In this document: positions 11,601 through 23,254 of the stretch, piece by piece | How positions within the stretch are numbered: position 1 is the first letter of the stretch | Layout of the letters: the number at the start of each line of letters is the position of its first letter | Source: Hyperoplus lanceolatus | Lineage: Eukaryota; Chordata; Actinopteri; Uranoscopiformes; Ammodytidae | Direction: 5' to 3' | Assembly (NCBI GenBank): GCA_026929865.2 | Contig: CM049417.1 | Coordinates: 15,296,501-15,360,500 of the forward strand | Length of the DNA: 64,000 nt | Translations under genes and position numbers: made by a program | The notes under the pieces: model-generated | Told to the model about the DNA's origin: nothing | Database searches by the model: none | Seen by the model: the letters and a program-made list of their open reading frames with translations, nothing else

Positions 11601-13228
11601 CAGTCATATGAAAAGGTTTGGGAACCCCTGTCAGCCGGCAGTATAATTGACTCTGCTTTCACACTAAAAAGATATAAGTGGTATGTCTTTCATTTACCAG
11701 GAACAGCTAAGTACTGAGATGTTTTCCAAACAAAGATTTTTTGAAAAGCAGTATTTAGTTTTATGAAATTAAATAAAATGTGAATAACTGGCTGTGCAAA
11801 AATATGGGAACCCTTGTGGTTTTGCTGATTTTAATGCATGTTACAGCGTGTAAAACGGAGGACTTTAAACACAAAATTGTTTGGATTATGTTGTTAAGCC
11901 TTGAACCTCATATAAAGGTCTGTTTAATCATGAGAACATGTATTTTAGGTGCCTAAATGCAAGTTGCACTTCTCTTTGACTCACTGTAGAAGTGCGACAG
12001 AAAGGGATCATCAAAACAGCTCCCAAAAGATCTTAAAAACAAAGATTATTCATTGTCATGGTTTAGGGGAAGGCTACAAGAAGCTTTCCCAAAGGTTTCA
12101 ATTGTCAATTTCTACTGTAAGGAACGTTGTCAGGGAATGGAAGGACACAGGCACAGTTGCAGTTAAACCCAGGTCTAGCAGACCAAGAAAAGTACAAGAG
12201 CGGCATATGCGGCAGATTGTGAGAATGGTTGCACACAAGCCACAGATCACCTCCAAAGACCTGCAAGAACATCTGGCTGCAGATGGTGTATCTGTACATG
12301 GTTCAACAATTCAGTGCAATTTGCACCAAAACATCTGTATGGCCGGGTGATGAGAAGGAAGCCCTTTCTGCGCCCACGCCACAGATACAGTTGCTTGGAG
12401 TATGCTAAAGCTCATTTAGACAAGCCAGATTCATATTGGAAGAAAATGCTTTGGACTGATGAGAAAAAAAACAAGTTATTTGGTCATTATAAAAAGTGCT
12501 TTATGTGGTGAAAGGAGAAAACTGCATTCCAAGTAAAACACCTGCTACCTACTTTCAAATTAGGTGGAGGTTCAATCATGCTGTGGCCACTTCAGGGACT
12601 GGGGCCCTGGTTAAAGTGGATAGTCGGATGAATTTAACCCAGTTTCAACAGATTATTCAGGATAATGTTCAAGCATCAGTCACAAAGTTGAAGTTGCGCA
12701 GGGGTTGGATATTCCAACAAGACAATGACCCTTAACACAGTTCAAATTCCTGCAGAGGGAAAAGTACAATGTTCTGATATGGCCGTCGCAGTCCAATGAC
12801 TTGAATATCATCGACGATCTATGGGATGATTTGAAGCAGGCTTTCCATGCTCGGCAGTCATCACATTTAACTGAACTGGATCGCTTTAGTATGTAAGAAT
12901 GTTAAAAATACCTACATCCAGGATCCAGACACTCATCACAGGCTACCAGAGGCGTCTAGAGGCTGTTATTTTTGCAAAAGGAGGCTCAACTAAGTACTGA
13001 TGACATTTTTCTTTTGGGGTGCCCACATTTATGCACCAGTCAAATTTTATTATGATACTTATTGCATATTTTCTATTATTCCAATAAACAAAATGACACC
13101 GCTGAATTGCTTCTGTTTACCTAAGGTATGTCATATATGTAAAGGAATTTGCTTCTTTGAAATCCCAGCTAATGATTAACAAAAATCCCCAAAATTAGAA
13201 GGGGGTCCTAAACTTTTTCATATGACTG
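11601..13228 (+). mobile_element. Tc1/mariner transposon, degraded
   Basis: Inverted ends read CAGTCATATGAAAAGGTTTG at left and, complemented, CAGTCATATGAAAAAGTTTA at right. Both are flanked by TA (11599-11600 and 13229-13230), the Tc1/mariner target duplication. The 1.63-kb length suits a full Tc1-type element. The single transposase gene inside is broken (next entry). The two ends already differ at several positions, so the copy is not recent. Confidence 0.95.
11949..12893 (+). pseudogene. Tc1-family transposase pseudogene
   Basis: Three overlapping frames (11949-12350, 12314-12511, 12496-12735) plus a tail after a stop give the usual order of a Tc1 transposase: an N-terminal helix-turn-helix region (LSQRFQLSISTVRNVVREW), a second DNA-binding region (KPRSSRPRKVQERHMRQIV) and the DDE catalytic domain. 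The first catalytic Asp is in MLWTDEKK, the second in IFQQDNDP, directly followed by a TAA stop at 12733. The third motif, normally PSQSPDLNPIENLW, reads PSQSNDLNIIDDLW near 12785-12830, so the catalytic Glu position is Asp. At least two frameshifts and one stop make it inactive. Confidence 0.93.
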
Positions 13229-15014
13229 TAAATGATGTTGACTAAAGAGACATCCCTTTAGGCAATGTATCAGATTTTTAATTAACATCACCCGCTAATG
13301 TGAAGCCTCGGTGGGGCTGGGGAAAGGGTGTATTCATGTCCATTGTTTTACATCAAATGATAATTTCAAGTCCCAGGGACAAAGTCTGACCGTACCACAT
13401 TCCAGGCTAACATATAAATAAGTGTCCATTTTCAGTCGCAGTACACATTACGTCCAGGCCATTCTTGAGTCATCAGCAAAGGCCAAGGCAGACATGAGGC
13501 CCTCACCAAAGAGCTGCCCCAGGGCTACACTCTTCAACCAGACAGACAGACACTGCACATAGCTGAGGGCCACAGTAATTCCTGCCACGTCTCCTGTGTG
13601 GGACTATAGGACTCGCTGGCCTACATAACAATAATGAGCCGAGCCGTTCGCTAACATGGAGCGACATTTGGCTAAGTTATTAGGGGAGGCAGTGTAACCC
13701 AGCCACGGACGGTACGGATGTGGGAGTGGCGCATGATACAGTATTGATGGCTCTCTTTGCTAATTTTCCTTTTGTGATGTGTGACAGTGAGTGTAGATAT
13801 TCGGTGGCCTCAAGGCACATCCTAGGGCAATAATGGCTGTCATGCAGTGTGGTCTCTTAATTGCGTTGTCCCTATCATGTCATGGTACGAACATGTAGCA
13901 AGCCGTCATGAGAATGTACAAGTTATCAGCAGTGATACATTTTAATTAAGTCAAACGAGTTATTGCATGGTTTTTAATAGAGTTCAGTTCATTTGCAATT
14001 AAGGTGTAGACTATACAAAAGCATGGATGTTTAGCTCTTATTTCATGTTCCTGTATGTGATTTAGTGTATGTGTGGGCTGCTTAATCTTCTGCTTTAGAA
14101 CGTGTGATTTCCATTATTCTGTGTTTGATATGTAGTTTACAGTGTGTCTGCTTTTTTATCCTTTTACTAATACGGACTTCTATCTGAAGTAGAATTGATT
14201 TGAATCCAATGGATCCGTTAGTGTGCACGACGTACATGAGCACCTGGGAAGGGCCGCTGTTAATCCGAGCAAATGCATGGCCCATTAGCTGTACTGCGGC
14301 AGTAATACAATTCCTGTGCATAATTCATGGGCTCTGTGCTCTCGTGGTGTAAAAGGTAGAGCAGCTTGAAGTTAACTGCATATCAAATTTAAAATAAGCT
14401 ATTAAAACAAGCTCACGGTAAAAGGATGATTGGTCTCGTCTTTGGTTTGCAAGCTGAGCTGGACAGAATCAAAAGGTGGAAATTGGTTGGTGATGCAGAA
14501 TTCATTTGAAAGAAAAGGTTTTCTGTGATTAAAGCTTCTGTTTTTTTTGTGCTGTATCCATTAACACCATCGCACCTCTGTAAAGATGTCTCCTATTTCT
14601 GTCCGCCTGATTGTTCTGTTTTACAGTCTATTTATGTTGGCTGTATGAATCCCCGCCTCTCCTGCCTGTCTCTCCCTATCTGCGCCGCTTGCCATTCGAG
14701 GGGATGTGTGGTTTTATGTAAATGGCGCCGTGATAAAGATACATAATCTCACCCCTCTGAAAAATGACAGAGCTGCCATGATTCCACCCTTTTGTCTGTG
14801 GATTTGCTTTATACTCAGAAGATGCTCTGCTGAGATCCTTTAACGGTGGCGTACAGCGATCGTGTGTTCACCAAATTGAACCTGACAACTGTCTCATTCA
14901 TTTGCAGCCAATGTTTGTTTTCCAGAAGTTAGGAACAACAGCATCATGCATTCTCGCATCTTCCGCGGAAAACTGTAAATGCTTGCAAAAAAAAGAAAGT
15001 ACCGCATCACCCCC

Positions 15015-15019
<5 letters not shown>
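13229..15019. other. Non-coding stretch
   Basis: No exon or complete element seen. It contains the candidate conserved block at 13850-14350. Texture is otherwise ordinary AT-rich fish intergenic sequence. Confidence 0.4.
13850..14350. promoter_or_regulatory. Possible conserved non-coding element
   Basis: Contains ACATTTTAATTAAGTC, GAGCAAATGCATGGCCCATTAG and TGTGCATAATTCATGG, with octamer-like (ATGCAT, ATTCAT) and homeobox-like (TTAATTAA, CATTAG) words packed into 500 bases and no coding potential. This composition is typical of developmental enhancers. Inference only; a multi-species alignment would settle it. Confidence 0.28.

Positions 15020-15049
<30 letters not shown>
15020..15049 (+). 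repeat. (TC)n microsatellite
   Basis: Uninterrupted TC dinucleotide tract of about 30 bases. Confidence 0.95.
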
Positions 15050-15052
<3 letters not shown>

Positions 15053-17790
15053 GTACAGCGCAGACAACACCATACATAGAGAAGCTTTTCTTATCGTATT
15101 TGAGCAGTTGCTTTAGGTATTTCTGCAAACTCTAAAGGGCTGGTATTATAAATCACTGTGAAACAAGATGGCAATCAGCAAGTATTGTTGCAAAGAAGAC
15201 TAATGAAACCCCCCCAACCCTGGTAAATGACCTGAGATGGTGGTGTGATACCGACTCCCCACAGTCACTGAGATGTGATTCACTCCCATGATGCGCTCTG
15301 AGCTGGCCAAGGCCAGATAAGGCCACAAAGGCAAACCATTGGGACTCTTTGTCTGTTTGTTCCATTACGGCAATGCAAGCTTATTTTCAGTGTTCTGTTC
15401 AACCACCCCAAGGAGGACATTATCATTTTATCTGGGATAGAATTGTGTGTTAGCACGAGCAGGCAAACTCCCAGTGGTAATTCACACTTTATTGTAAATA
15501 CATGCTACAACCTTTTTCTTTGGAATAAATTAGCATGTTTACTAGTGTTGCTCTGTACTTCCAAGGACCTCTGAATGATCAAAGGAGTGAGTTTGTTTGA
15601 AGAATGAAGCATTCAGCATATTTTAGGTGAACAAGAGTAGAGTTTCCATCTACAGCAATTGGCTAGTGTCATCTCCCCAACCACCCTCCCCTCATCCGAT
15701 AACAGACATGGTCTATTTTTATCCTCTTTTATTGTTCTGTACACATCTTCCCATATATGGATATGAAAGCTATTCGGCTCTCAAATGCCATTATCATTAT
15801 CTTCGACTGCCATGGTAGATCAACTCATTCATCTCTCATTAGCGGGCCAATTCTAAAAGAAACCCCTTAAAAGAAGTAACAAACTAAACAGACATTTTTA
15901 TGAGGGAATACATTGTACATTCCCATAGACTGCAGGATCAAACTGTTAGCATAAGCATTAGCAACCACCAGGGACTAGGCCTGCTGCACCTACACAACAC
16001 ATGGCTCCATTTGTTACATGCATAATGAAACCAGCTCCTTGGCCATACTCCAGTGTGGGTTCAATTTGGGTAAAGTTGTTAAAAAACCCTGGTTGTGTAT
16101 CTTCGGTGCTTAAAAATAAACCAATTAGCAGAGTTCCTGTATTTTGGTTTGTGTCATGTAAACAGAAAAGCCTGTCAAAAGCAAATGTTCTGCGGGAGTA
16201 AGGTGAAAACACACTGTATTGACAGACCTTCAGATATCGACTCGACGTCATTGAAAATGAGGGTCACCCCTCAACTGGTCTCTCGAGGATAAATAAAAGT
16301 TAAATGAAATAAATGAAATGAAAATATCCAACCAAATTGTGAGGTTATTTTACAGTAGCCAGATTAAGAATATAAAGTGAATACATGTAGCAATACAATT
16401 AGATTAGAGTGAGTTAGAGAAAGTGTGGCCTGTAGTTAAAGCTGTGAACCCCCCCGCCTGCCTATTGCCTACTGGATCCAGCTCCATACCCAAGGTGCAG
16501 ACGGGACAGAGGCATCAATGATTTTATCAATTGTATATATTTTTTTTTAAAAACCTTCTTTGTTTTATAATATAACTCAATTTTGTTTGCTTGCAAATCT
16601 GCCAAATTAAACTTCTTGACTGGGGCTCCTGAACTTGAAAGCAGCAAAGCTTGCTTAAGCAATAACATAATAGGATAGGTCGACAGCATGTTGTGGATGT
16701 GTTTCAGTGACTTTGTTTTGGGGTAATTTCTGCCTCCTAGTGGACAATTATTGCATACTGCAGCTTTAAGGTATCACATAATGTTAGGATATGATTAGGA
16801 CTACAGTGTATGTATGTATTATATATCATTGTCTATTATTATCAAGTTTATTTAGGCGATATGTAAATACATTGCAGATTGTGTGTTATGGAAATCCTAT
16901 CCTGTCCATCATATACAGTATCTATCTATGGAGCACATAGCGGAAACTGTGGTTTTTGAAACAGTAATTTATCTGGTCTAATTACTAATACAGTAGTTCT
17001 AATACCTCTGTCTGTCTACATAGTGGCACATGTGGTCTTTGCTTGGCTCCCAGACTGAACTCCCACCTTCGAGTCCAAGAGGCGAATGATGGGATCATAC
17101 TTCTTGCAAGTGCCCTTTGTGATTTTTTCCTGTGTGTATGTGGTCGTATATACTGTATGTGTGTGTGTGTGCGTGTGCTCATGGCTGTGTGCATGCACTA
17201 GTGTGTCTGTGCACTCAGAAAGGATTAAGATAGAGTCTGAGTTATGGCAGCCGCCTGAAGAGGGAAATGGAGAGGGCGGCATAGAAAAAGAGAGACAGTG
17301 ATGGAGAGAGCCAAAGAGAGAGTGTGAGAGAGAGGGATGCAGACCTGGTGCCCTGCACTCAGCACTTTCACTGACTTAGCACAACAGTGTGGATGTCACT
17401 GACTCTTAAATCACTCCCAACCTTCCTCGAGCCCCATTTACATTTCAGGGAAATCCTCATGCCTCGAGCCAGAGAGGTTGTTTTACTTAACTGTCTCTGG
17501 ATACAAATATCAATTACAGTAATGTAGCTGCTGAAATGTGTGCGGCTGCTGAATGATAGTGGAGCTAATGCAAGGCCTAATGTCAAAGCTTAGTTATTCT
17601 GCAGCATTATAACATGGAGTTTTTTGTAATGTGTGCAAAACGTCCATCAGGCTTCTTGGTTAATAACGTTAATGTTTCCACACATCATTTCCACCTGCTA
17701 TCAAGGACAGTGTTTGTGGTAGACGGAGTCCCATTGTGGTGAGGACAGCAAAGACTATAGGGCCTGCTCATTGAATGGGAAGCCATAGGG
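15050..17790. other. Non-coding stretch with a possible LINE or SINE tail
   Basis: No gene recognised. Around 16245-16322, GAAAATGAGGGTCACCCCTC, then CTCGAGGATAAATAAAAG and an imperfect AAATGAAAT repeat, resembles the 3' end of a fish retroposon whose body is missing. A short GT tract lies at about 17157-17177. At 16727-16770 the words CTGCCTCCTAGTGGAC and CTGCAGCTTTAAG resemble the end of a TTAA element, but I could not pair it. Confidence 0.35.
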
Positions 17791-18369
17791 TGAATCTCAA
17801 TTCAGGGGTTGCAGCCTACAAAGGCTGCATTTGAAGACCGATTGCGTCATAGCGGCGCGCAAAGGCTTGTTCCATTTGCAAGACTCCTTCATATGCGGCA
17901 GAGAAATGCAGCCTTCGTTTCACGGTTTTGAAGGCTGCAACAGATGGATCCTTTGCGGCCCAACATATCCCAAGATTCATTGCGATTTTTTCAGAGTGGG
18001 CATAAAATAAAATATAAAATAACAAAACAGCAACGTGTTGCTCCATCTTCTTAACTTTTATCTTCCTTTCTTTTTTTCTTGTATTTTTTCTTTCTATATT
18101 TTTCTTTTCGTCTGGTTGGCAACTTCCTTTTCTTTTTTCCTCTGTTGACAAGGCTGTTTCCGTTGGCAGCAATCAGGGTTGCTAGGCAGCACAGGAGCGG
18201 CGAGTCGTCACGCAAGGTAACGGCTTGTTACGCAAACTGGAAATGCTCGTAAATGGAGACCTGCGGAGACCGTCTTGTTTAACAAAGCTGGTTCGGCCTT
18301 CGAATCGGCCTTCACAGGCTATAGCCTTCATAGACCGCGTAGACCGCTTCCTCTCTGGAATGGGATATA
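17791..18369 (-). mobile_element. Three-copy AAGGC element, copy 2 (inverted)
   Basis: Same element as at 10594, in reverse orientation. The right end, read on the plus strand, is TGAATCTCAATTCAG at 17791-17805; the left end is the complement of TATATCCCATTCCAG at 18355-18369. It is longer than copy 1 because it keeps a segment around the GTTACGCAAACTGG word that copy 1 lacks. A minus-strand frame (17816-18172) is closely similar to that of copy 1 over its last roughly 75 residues. Differences between the copies change amino acids often, which argues against selection on a protein. Confidence 0.75.
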
Positions 18370-18389
18370 GCTGTCGTGTGAGGACACAG

Positions 18390-18757
18390 AGGTTGCGTTC
18401 CAAATCGCATACTCTTTCTTTTTTCTATTCTATACTACATCTGACGATAAAAATAATCTAGTTAGGATGCAGTAGGCATACTATTGGGACATACTTTACT
18501 CTCTTATTTCATCATAACATTGCGCCTTGATCTTGCCTCTTGCTTTTATATCCGTCGCATCCCTGTTTGTTTTCATATGGAGGCTTCGTCGATGTGACGT
18601 CACTTCACATGCGCAATGGAGTGTGGGTCAGAATCGCCCAAATAGGATGCAGTTTTCAACAGTAACAATCTTGGCCGCATGAAGTAGGACATCCGGGTAC
18701 TTCTAACCATCCTAAATCTGGCCACAAGAATCGGTTAGTATAATAGGTCCTCTTTAA
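18390..18757. repeat. Fragments of DNA transposon ends
   Basis: GGTTGCGTTCCAAATCGCAT, then GATGCAGTAGGCATACTA, is a word order seen at the ends of common fish DNA transposons. At 18741-18757 the sequence TAATAGGTCCTCTTTAA matches the terminus plus TTAA target of the element at 35044 and 56428. I found no partner end for either fragment, so these are relics. Confidence 0.4.
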
Positions 18758-18918
18758 AGGTTAACTGAGGTGGAGCCACAGGCAGAGAGAAGGCCAAATG
18801 GTTCAGTAGGCTACAGATAAAGAAGGGCAACTACTTCTGCCAATAATGACATTATCATTATGAAATTCAATTCAATGGAGATGCTAACAGGATAATTCTA
18901 CTAATGTTATGTTGGATG

Positions 18919-20443
18919 TAGGGCTGGGCGATATATCGAATATATTCGATGTATCGCGAGATGTGCTCCAGGGGATGTATAAAATGACCCTATCGCGACC
19001 ATTGAATACAAATTGGCACGTAATGTGTTTTTTTTAGCCGCCGCCGCCACCGGCAAACTCGCTGGTGTTCGCTTCTCTCGCTCTTTCCTGTGGCTCTCTG
19101 CCTCAGACTACATGCATTGGCAACTCACTCACTCACCCCTCCCAACCAGAGTCTCCTGGGCGCGCACCTGTGACGTAGTCTGTGCCTTGTGAGTGTTTAC
19201 TTTAATCGCCATGTGAAAACAACGACGAGAGGGGGAGAAAAAAAGACGAGGGCTCTGATGCTCTTATGACAGCCGAATGAGCGGGTGGAGGGGGCGCGAA
19301 AGACGGCGATGGTGGCTGTCGTTCATAGCATAGACCTTTTTTTGTAGACGGGCGCTTGACAGCATAAGCGGCCGCTGTACAGAGCCTGGTCCTTATGAGA
19401 GGAAGGCGAACGAGCGCCGGGGGAGTTTTTGGTCCAACGTCACACAACCACGGCATCCCATTTATTACGGGCAGCCTTTTATAATAGGTCCATGTCAGCA
19501 GCACCAAGGGAGGTGCACACCGTTTATTAACTAAAAGTCTATGTAAAGTAGGCTACATTTGCGAGTATTTTTTATAAAATAAAACAGTGTTTTAGTGATA
19601 ATGCAGAAGGGCTAGATCAATAGGTATGAATAGCATCCAGGAATGGTCCATCGGTTAGAATGCAAGGAATGATGATGATGAGACTTTGCTTTCTTTAGAC
19701 TATAGGCTATTATTCTCAGCCGTATTTATTTAAATCCTCTGATTGTCTTCCAGTTTTATTTTCATTAATTAAATACAGGAGAATCAAACAAGGCAGGTAA
19801 CAGAGGGACGATGAGCCACCTGCTGTTTGCGTTCGCATGAATCTCTCGGACTAACAGGCAGAAAACGAAACTTAACTTACACTATAGAGCAACTGCTCTT
19901 AAAGTGACAGTAACCATTATACATGTCAGAGCCTTTTATACACATAGACTACTATTATGGATCAAAACCGGTTCTGCATTTAAAGTGTGGGTGCTATCTT
20001 CAGGGGGTTAGTGGTGATAAACAATTAGTAAGTGGTTGTAATGAGTCATAATTAGTGTTCTCAGTTTACAGATTAACAGAAGATGGAAAAAACTGTTTCC
20101 AAATAAAATAATGCTGGATCCATTGTATGGGAATGGAAGGATGTGGAATAATCAATCCAATGTGCAAACTCTTTGCCATGTGCAAGTTTCAAATTGTTCC
20201 AATAGAAAGCACTAAAGAATATAAACATGTTTCATGTAGCCTAATGCATTGTTAGTGCAGACACATTTTGCAGGGACTATTTAAATCATATTACTGGTGT
20301 GATGTTATGCAAAAAAATAATTTAATTGAGCATTTAGGATGTGCTCTAGAGGAGATTTGAAATATATCGAGATATATATCGTGTATCGAGATATAGTAAA
20401 ACAATATTGAGATATTGATTTTTGCCCATATCGCCCAGCCCTA
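18919..20443. mobile_element. Non-autonomous hAT element, 1.5 kb
   Basis: Ends are TAGGGCTGGGCGATATATCG at left and the complementary CATATCGCCCAGCCCTA at right. The 8-bp target duplication GTTGGATG is exact at 18911-18918 and 20444-20451. Subterminal regions are rich in ATATCGA repeats on both sides, likely transposase-binding sites. The interior includes a GC- and CpG-rich segment (19030-19450) with GCCGCCGCCGCC. No frame resembles a hAT transposase, so the element must depend on a helper. Confidence 0.95.
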
Positions 20444-20451
20444 GTTGGATG

Positions 20452-21371
20452 GATAATTAATGTTGTGATGGATTTGTTATCTTTTTCAGAAGCATGACAT
20501 AGTGTCAAATAATATCAATTATTTATCAGTTATCAAGAAATTGTTGGACCTATTTTATAAACCCTGGCTTTGCCCTTGGTTAAAGGATGATCCAATAGAG
20601 GTCCTTTGAAGAACCAACAGTACTGTAATGGGCTGTCGATGGTACATCTGTGATTGAACCCAGACACTACCCATGCTCTATGATTGATGGCCCATTTGCA
20701 CATTACAAATCACTCACAAATATTAGATTGCTCATTAGCATGATTATGGGGAGAGGACGGATCCTGGGTTAATTACATATGAAGAGTCTAATAAGGGTGC
20801 CTCCTCGGTGCCTCTCTAGAGCATTAGTAAGTGTACTTGGGAGTACTGTTCGGCACTAGACTGAAGGCAACTTGCAGTCCATGAATGGTAACTCAAAAAT
20901 GCAGTGTTTTATTGAACTTGAGTGACTTTCAAACCACATCATTCACATTAATATATTATTAAGACAAATGAGCATGTGGCAGTGGGTTTGTTGAGGCGGG
21001 GAACATGATTTGCTGCCTCTGTAATATGGCAACCTCATATTGGTGCAACATACAGTATATCCATACAGTATATTTATACATTATATGCATGCAGTATATG
21101 CATTTGCAACAAGGGGGCCTGTTGAAGCTCCCAATGCCCATCCCACTCTTCTCCCTGTTTCAATGTATGCAGTAAATAAATGTTAAACAGCTGCAGCTCT
21201 GCTGCTTTGTGTGTTTAGACAATATTGCAAAGCAATGAGGATGCTGAGGCTGCGTGCTGTTTGATTGCTCTGTCTGGAGGCAACATCATGACATTCACTG
21301 GATGCTAATGTATGCAGCTCCTGCTCATCACGTCACAAGAGAAGTAGGCTTTTAGTCTTGAACCTTTGAGA
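20452..21371. other. Non-coding stretch
   Basis: No gene recognised. ACAGTATAT-type words repeat at 21051-21100. No complete element seen. Confidence 0.4.
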
Positions 21372-21379
21372 GTGTAATG

Positions 21380-22334
21380 CGGGGGTGCCCACTGTTTTTC
21401 AGCTTGTGAGCTACTTTGAAAATGACCAAGTCAAAGTGAGCTACCACCTACTATTAGGGGTCAAAAGTCACGGTTCGGTACGTACCTCGGTTTTTAAGTC
21501 ACGGTTATGTTCTGTACGGTACGGTTCTCAGTTAAGAGGAACAATGTGTGCAGAATTGCAGCCTAAAGGTATTTTCCAGTATAGAAAAGAAAAAACTGCT
21601 GCATACAACCAAAGTCTCCAATAAATAAAATACTTCTTAAATAAAAGTGAACGTTCTGCACCGCAAACCAAACAAGCCTGAACATATTTATTTAAACATA
21701 TTGAAAATGAATGTACAATATACGTTGGTGCACCTTGCATCACTGCATGAACCTAGGGATGCACCGATCCACTATTTTTAGTTCCGATCTGATTCCGATA
21801 TCTGGGTTTTGGATATCGGTCAATACCGATACTGTCCGATACAATATCATAATTGTTATACATTTTTTTGTTGATGGTGATGTTATGTATTAGGCTAGGA
21901 AGGCTTAAGCAATTCTAATTTAAAAGAGCAAGAAATATACACAAATGCATATAGGTTTATCTTAAAGGCAGAATTATAGTCATACAAAAAAATCCTTCTC
22001 AATGATCACTTCTGTCCCACTAGAATATGTGGTGGTCTGTTTGTCTGAACAGTCTTCCTCTCTCTGGCTGGATTTTACATAGTAGAATTTGTCACAGTGC
22101 AGAAGCCTCTCCACTTCCATGACTTGGATTAGCTTTGGTTAGCTCACTGGCTAACAAATTGATATATACTGTATGTCAAAATAGAAAGTGGTGTCCTCTC
22201 TCCCTCCAATGAACGTCGGCGCCTGCTCGCACGGCTCGTTCGCTCTTTCATAGTAAGTAATTTTTATTTATTTTTTTAAGACTGCCACGCGATCGACCCA
22301 CACTACCCTCACGATCGACCGGTCGGCACCCCTG
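21380..22334. mobile_element. hAT element containing pieces of two other hATs
   Basis: The outer ends, CGGGGGTGCCCACTG and the complement of CAGGGGTGCCGACCGG, are flanked by an exact 8-bp duplication, GTGTAATG (21372-21379 and 22335-22342). The left part (GTGAGCTACTTTGAAAATGA onward) is a familiar vertebrate hAT terminus. Inside are two further hAT-like left ends without partners: TAGGGGTCAAAAGTCACGGT at 21455 and TAGGGATGCACCGATCC at 21754. No transposase frame is visible. It looks like a composite built by nested insertion and deletion. Confidence 0.88.
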
Positions 22335-22342
22335 GTGTAATG

Positions 22343-23241
22343 TGTTTAAAATATTAAGGCGAGACACTGCAGTTGAAAAACATAGTTTTTTCCAAGCACT
22401 GGTCAACTTTGAGATTTGTGGAGAGAGGTCTGACTACAGACCTCCAATGTCAGGCTTTTCCGTTGCAGACCTCCACTGGGAGCCACACCTCCACTGTCAG
22501 GGCTAGAAGCGATTGCGGATGCTAGAGTTGGTTGAAGCTTGCCGATGTGTTAAATGTCGGAGCCCTGGTTATAGCTGCGGTTAGCCCCGATGAGCCATGC
22601 TAGCGAAGCAGACTAAAGCTGAGGCCTGAGCTTCCAGATGTAGATTATGCACGAGGATGTGCATCCTTAATTTTGAAGTGTTTTGGACCAAATATGTAGA
22701 AGTTATCATATTCATATCATGCTGGCGTGTGCATATGTGCGCGTACTGAAGGCTGCAGTGAGGACAGGCATGAAGTAATCCTAGAGTAAAACCCGCCTCC
22801 CTCTGATTTGATTGGCTGTTGCGACAAACACTTACATTGGCGAGCCAGTCGGGACATGGCAGGGCAGGCACGGCCTTTTGTTACTGCCTCATTCCATGCA
22901 GCCTCAACAGTGACTGCTGGGATTATAGCAAACTAAACGTTCTTAAACCTTTCCACAGACATCACCAACACCTCAAACATGCCGCTTAAGTGTTAAAGAT
23001 CACACTTTTTTAAATTTGTGTTTTATAGAGATGCAAAGGTTGGATAATGATTTGCGTTTGTATTCAAATGTTCCTAAAAACATTGTACTACAAACAAAAT
23101 AGAAATAGCTTTTATTTTAGGTTATTAACTGGCAATGTATTATGATGTTATCCTATTCACTTGAAGTGTCTTGAATTAAACTATGTGATACACAGCTATA
23201 TAACATGTCCAGTATGCTGCTGCTTATCTCGTGGATGGATG
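22343..23241. other. Non-coding stretch
   Basis: No gene or complete element recognised. The minus-strand frame at 22581-22871 has no family resemblance. Confidence 0.4.
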
Positions 23242-23254
23242 GGTTCACTTGAAT

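Noticed and set aside
19202..19507. 101-codon frame as a hAT transposase
   Set aside because: No zinc-finger BED domain or hAT dimerisation motif; the frame is a by-product of the GC-rich interior of a non-autonomous element.
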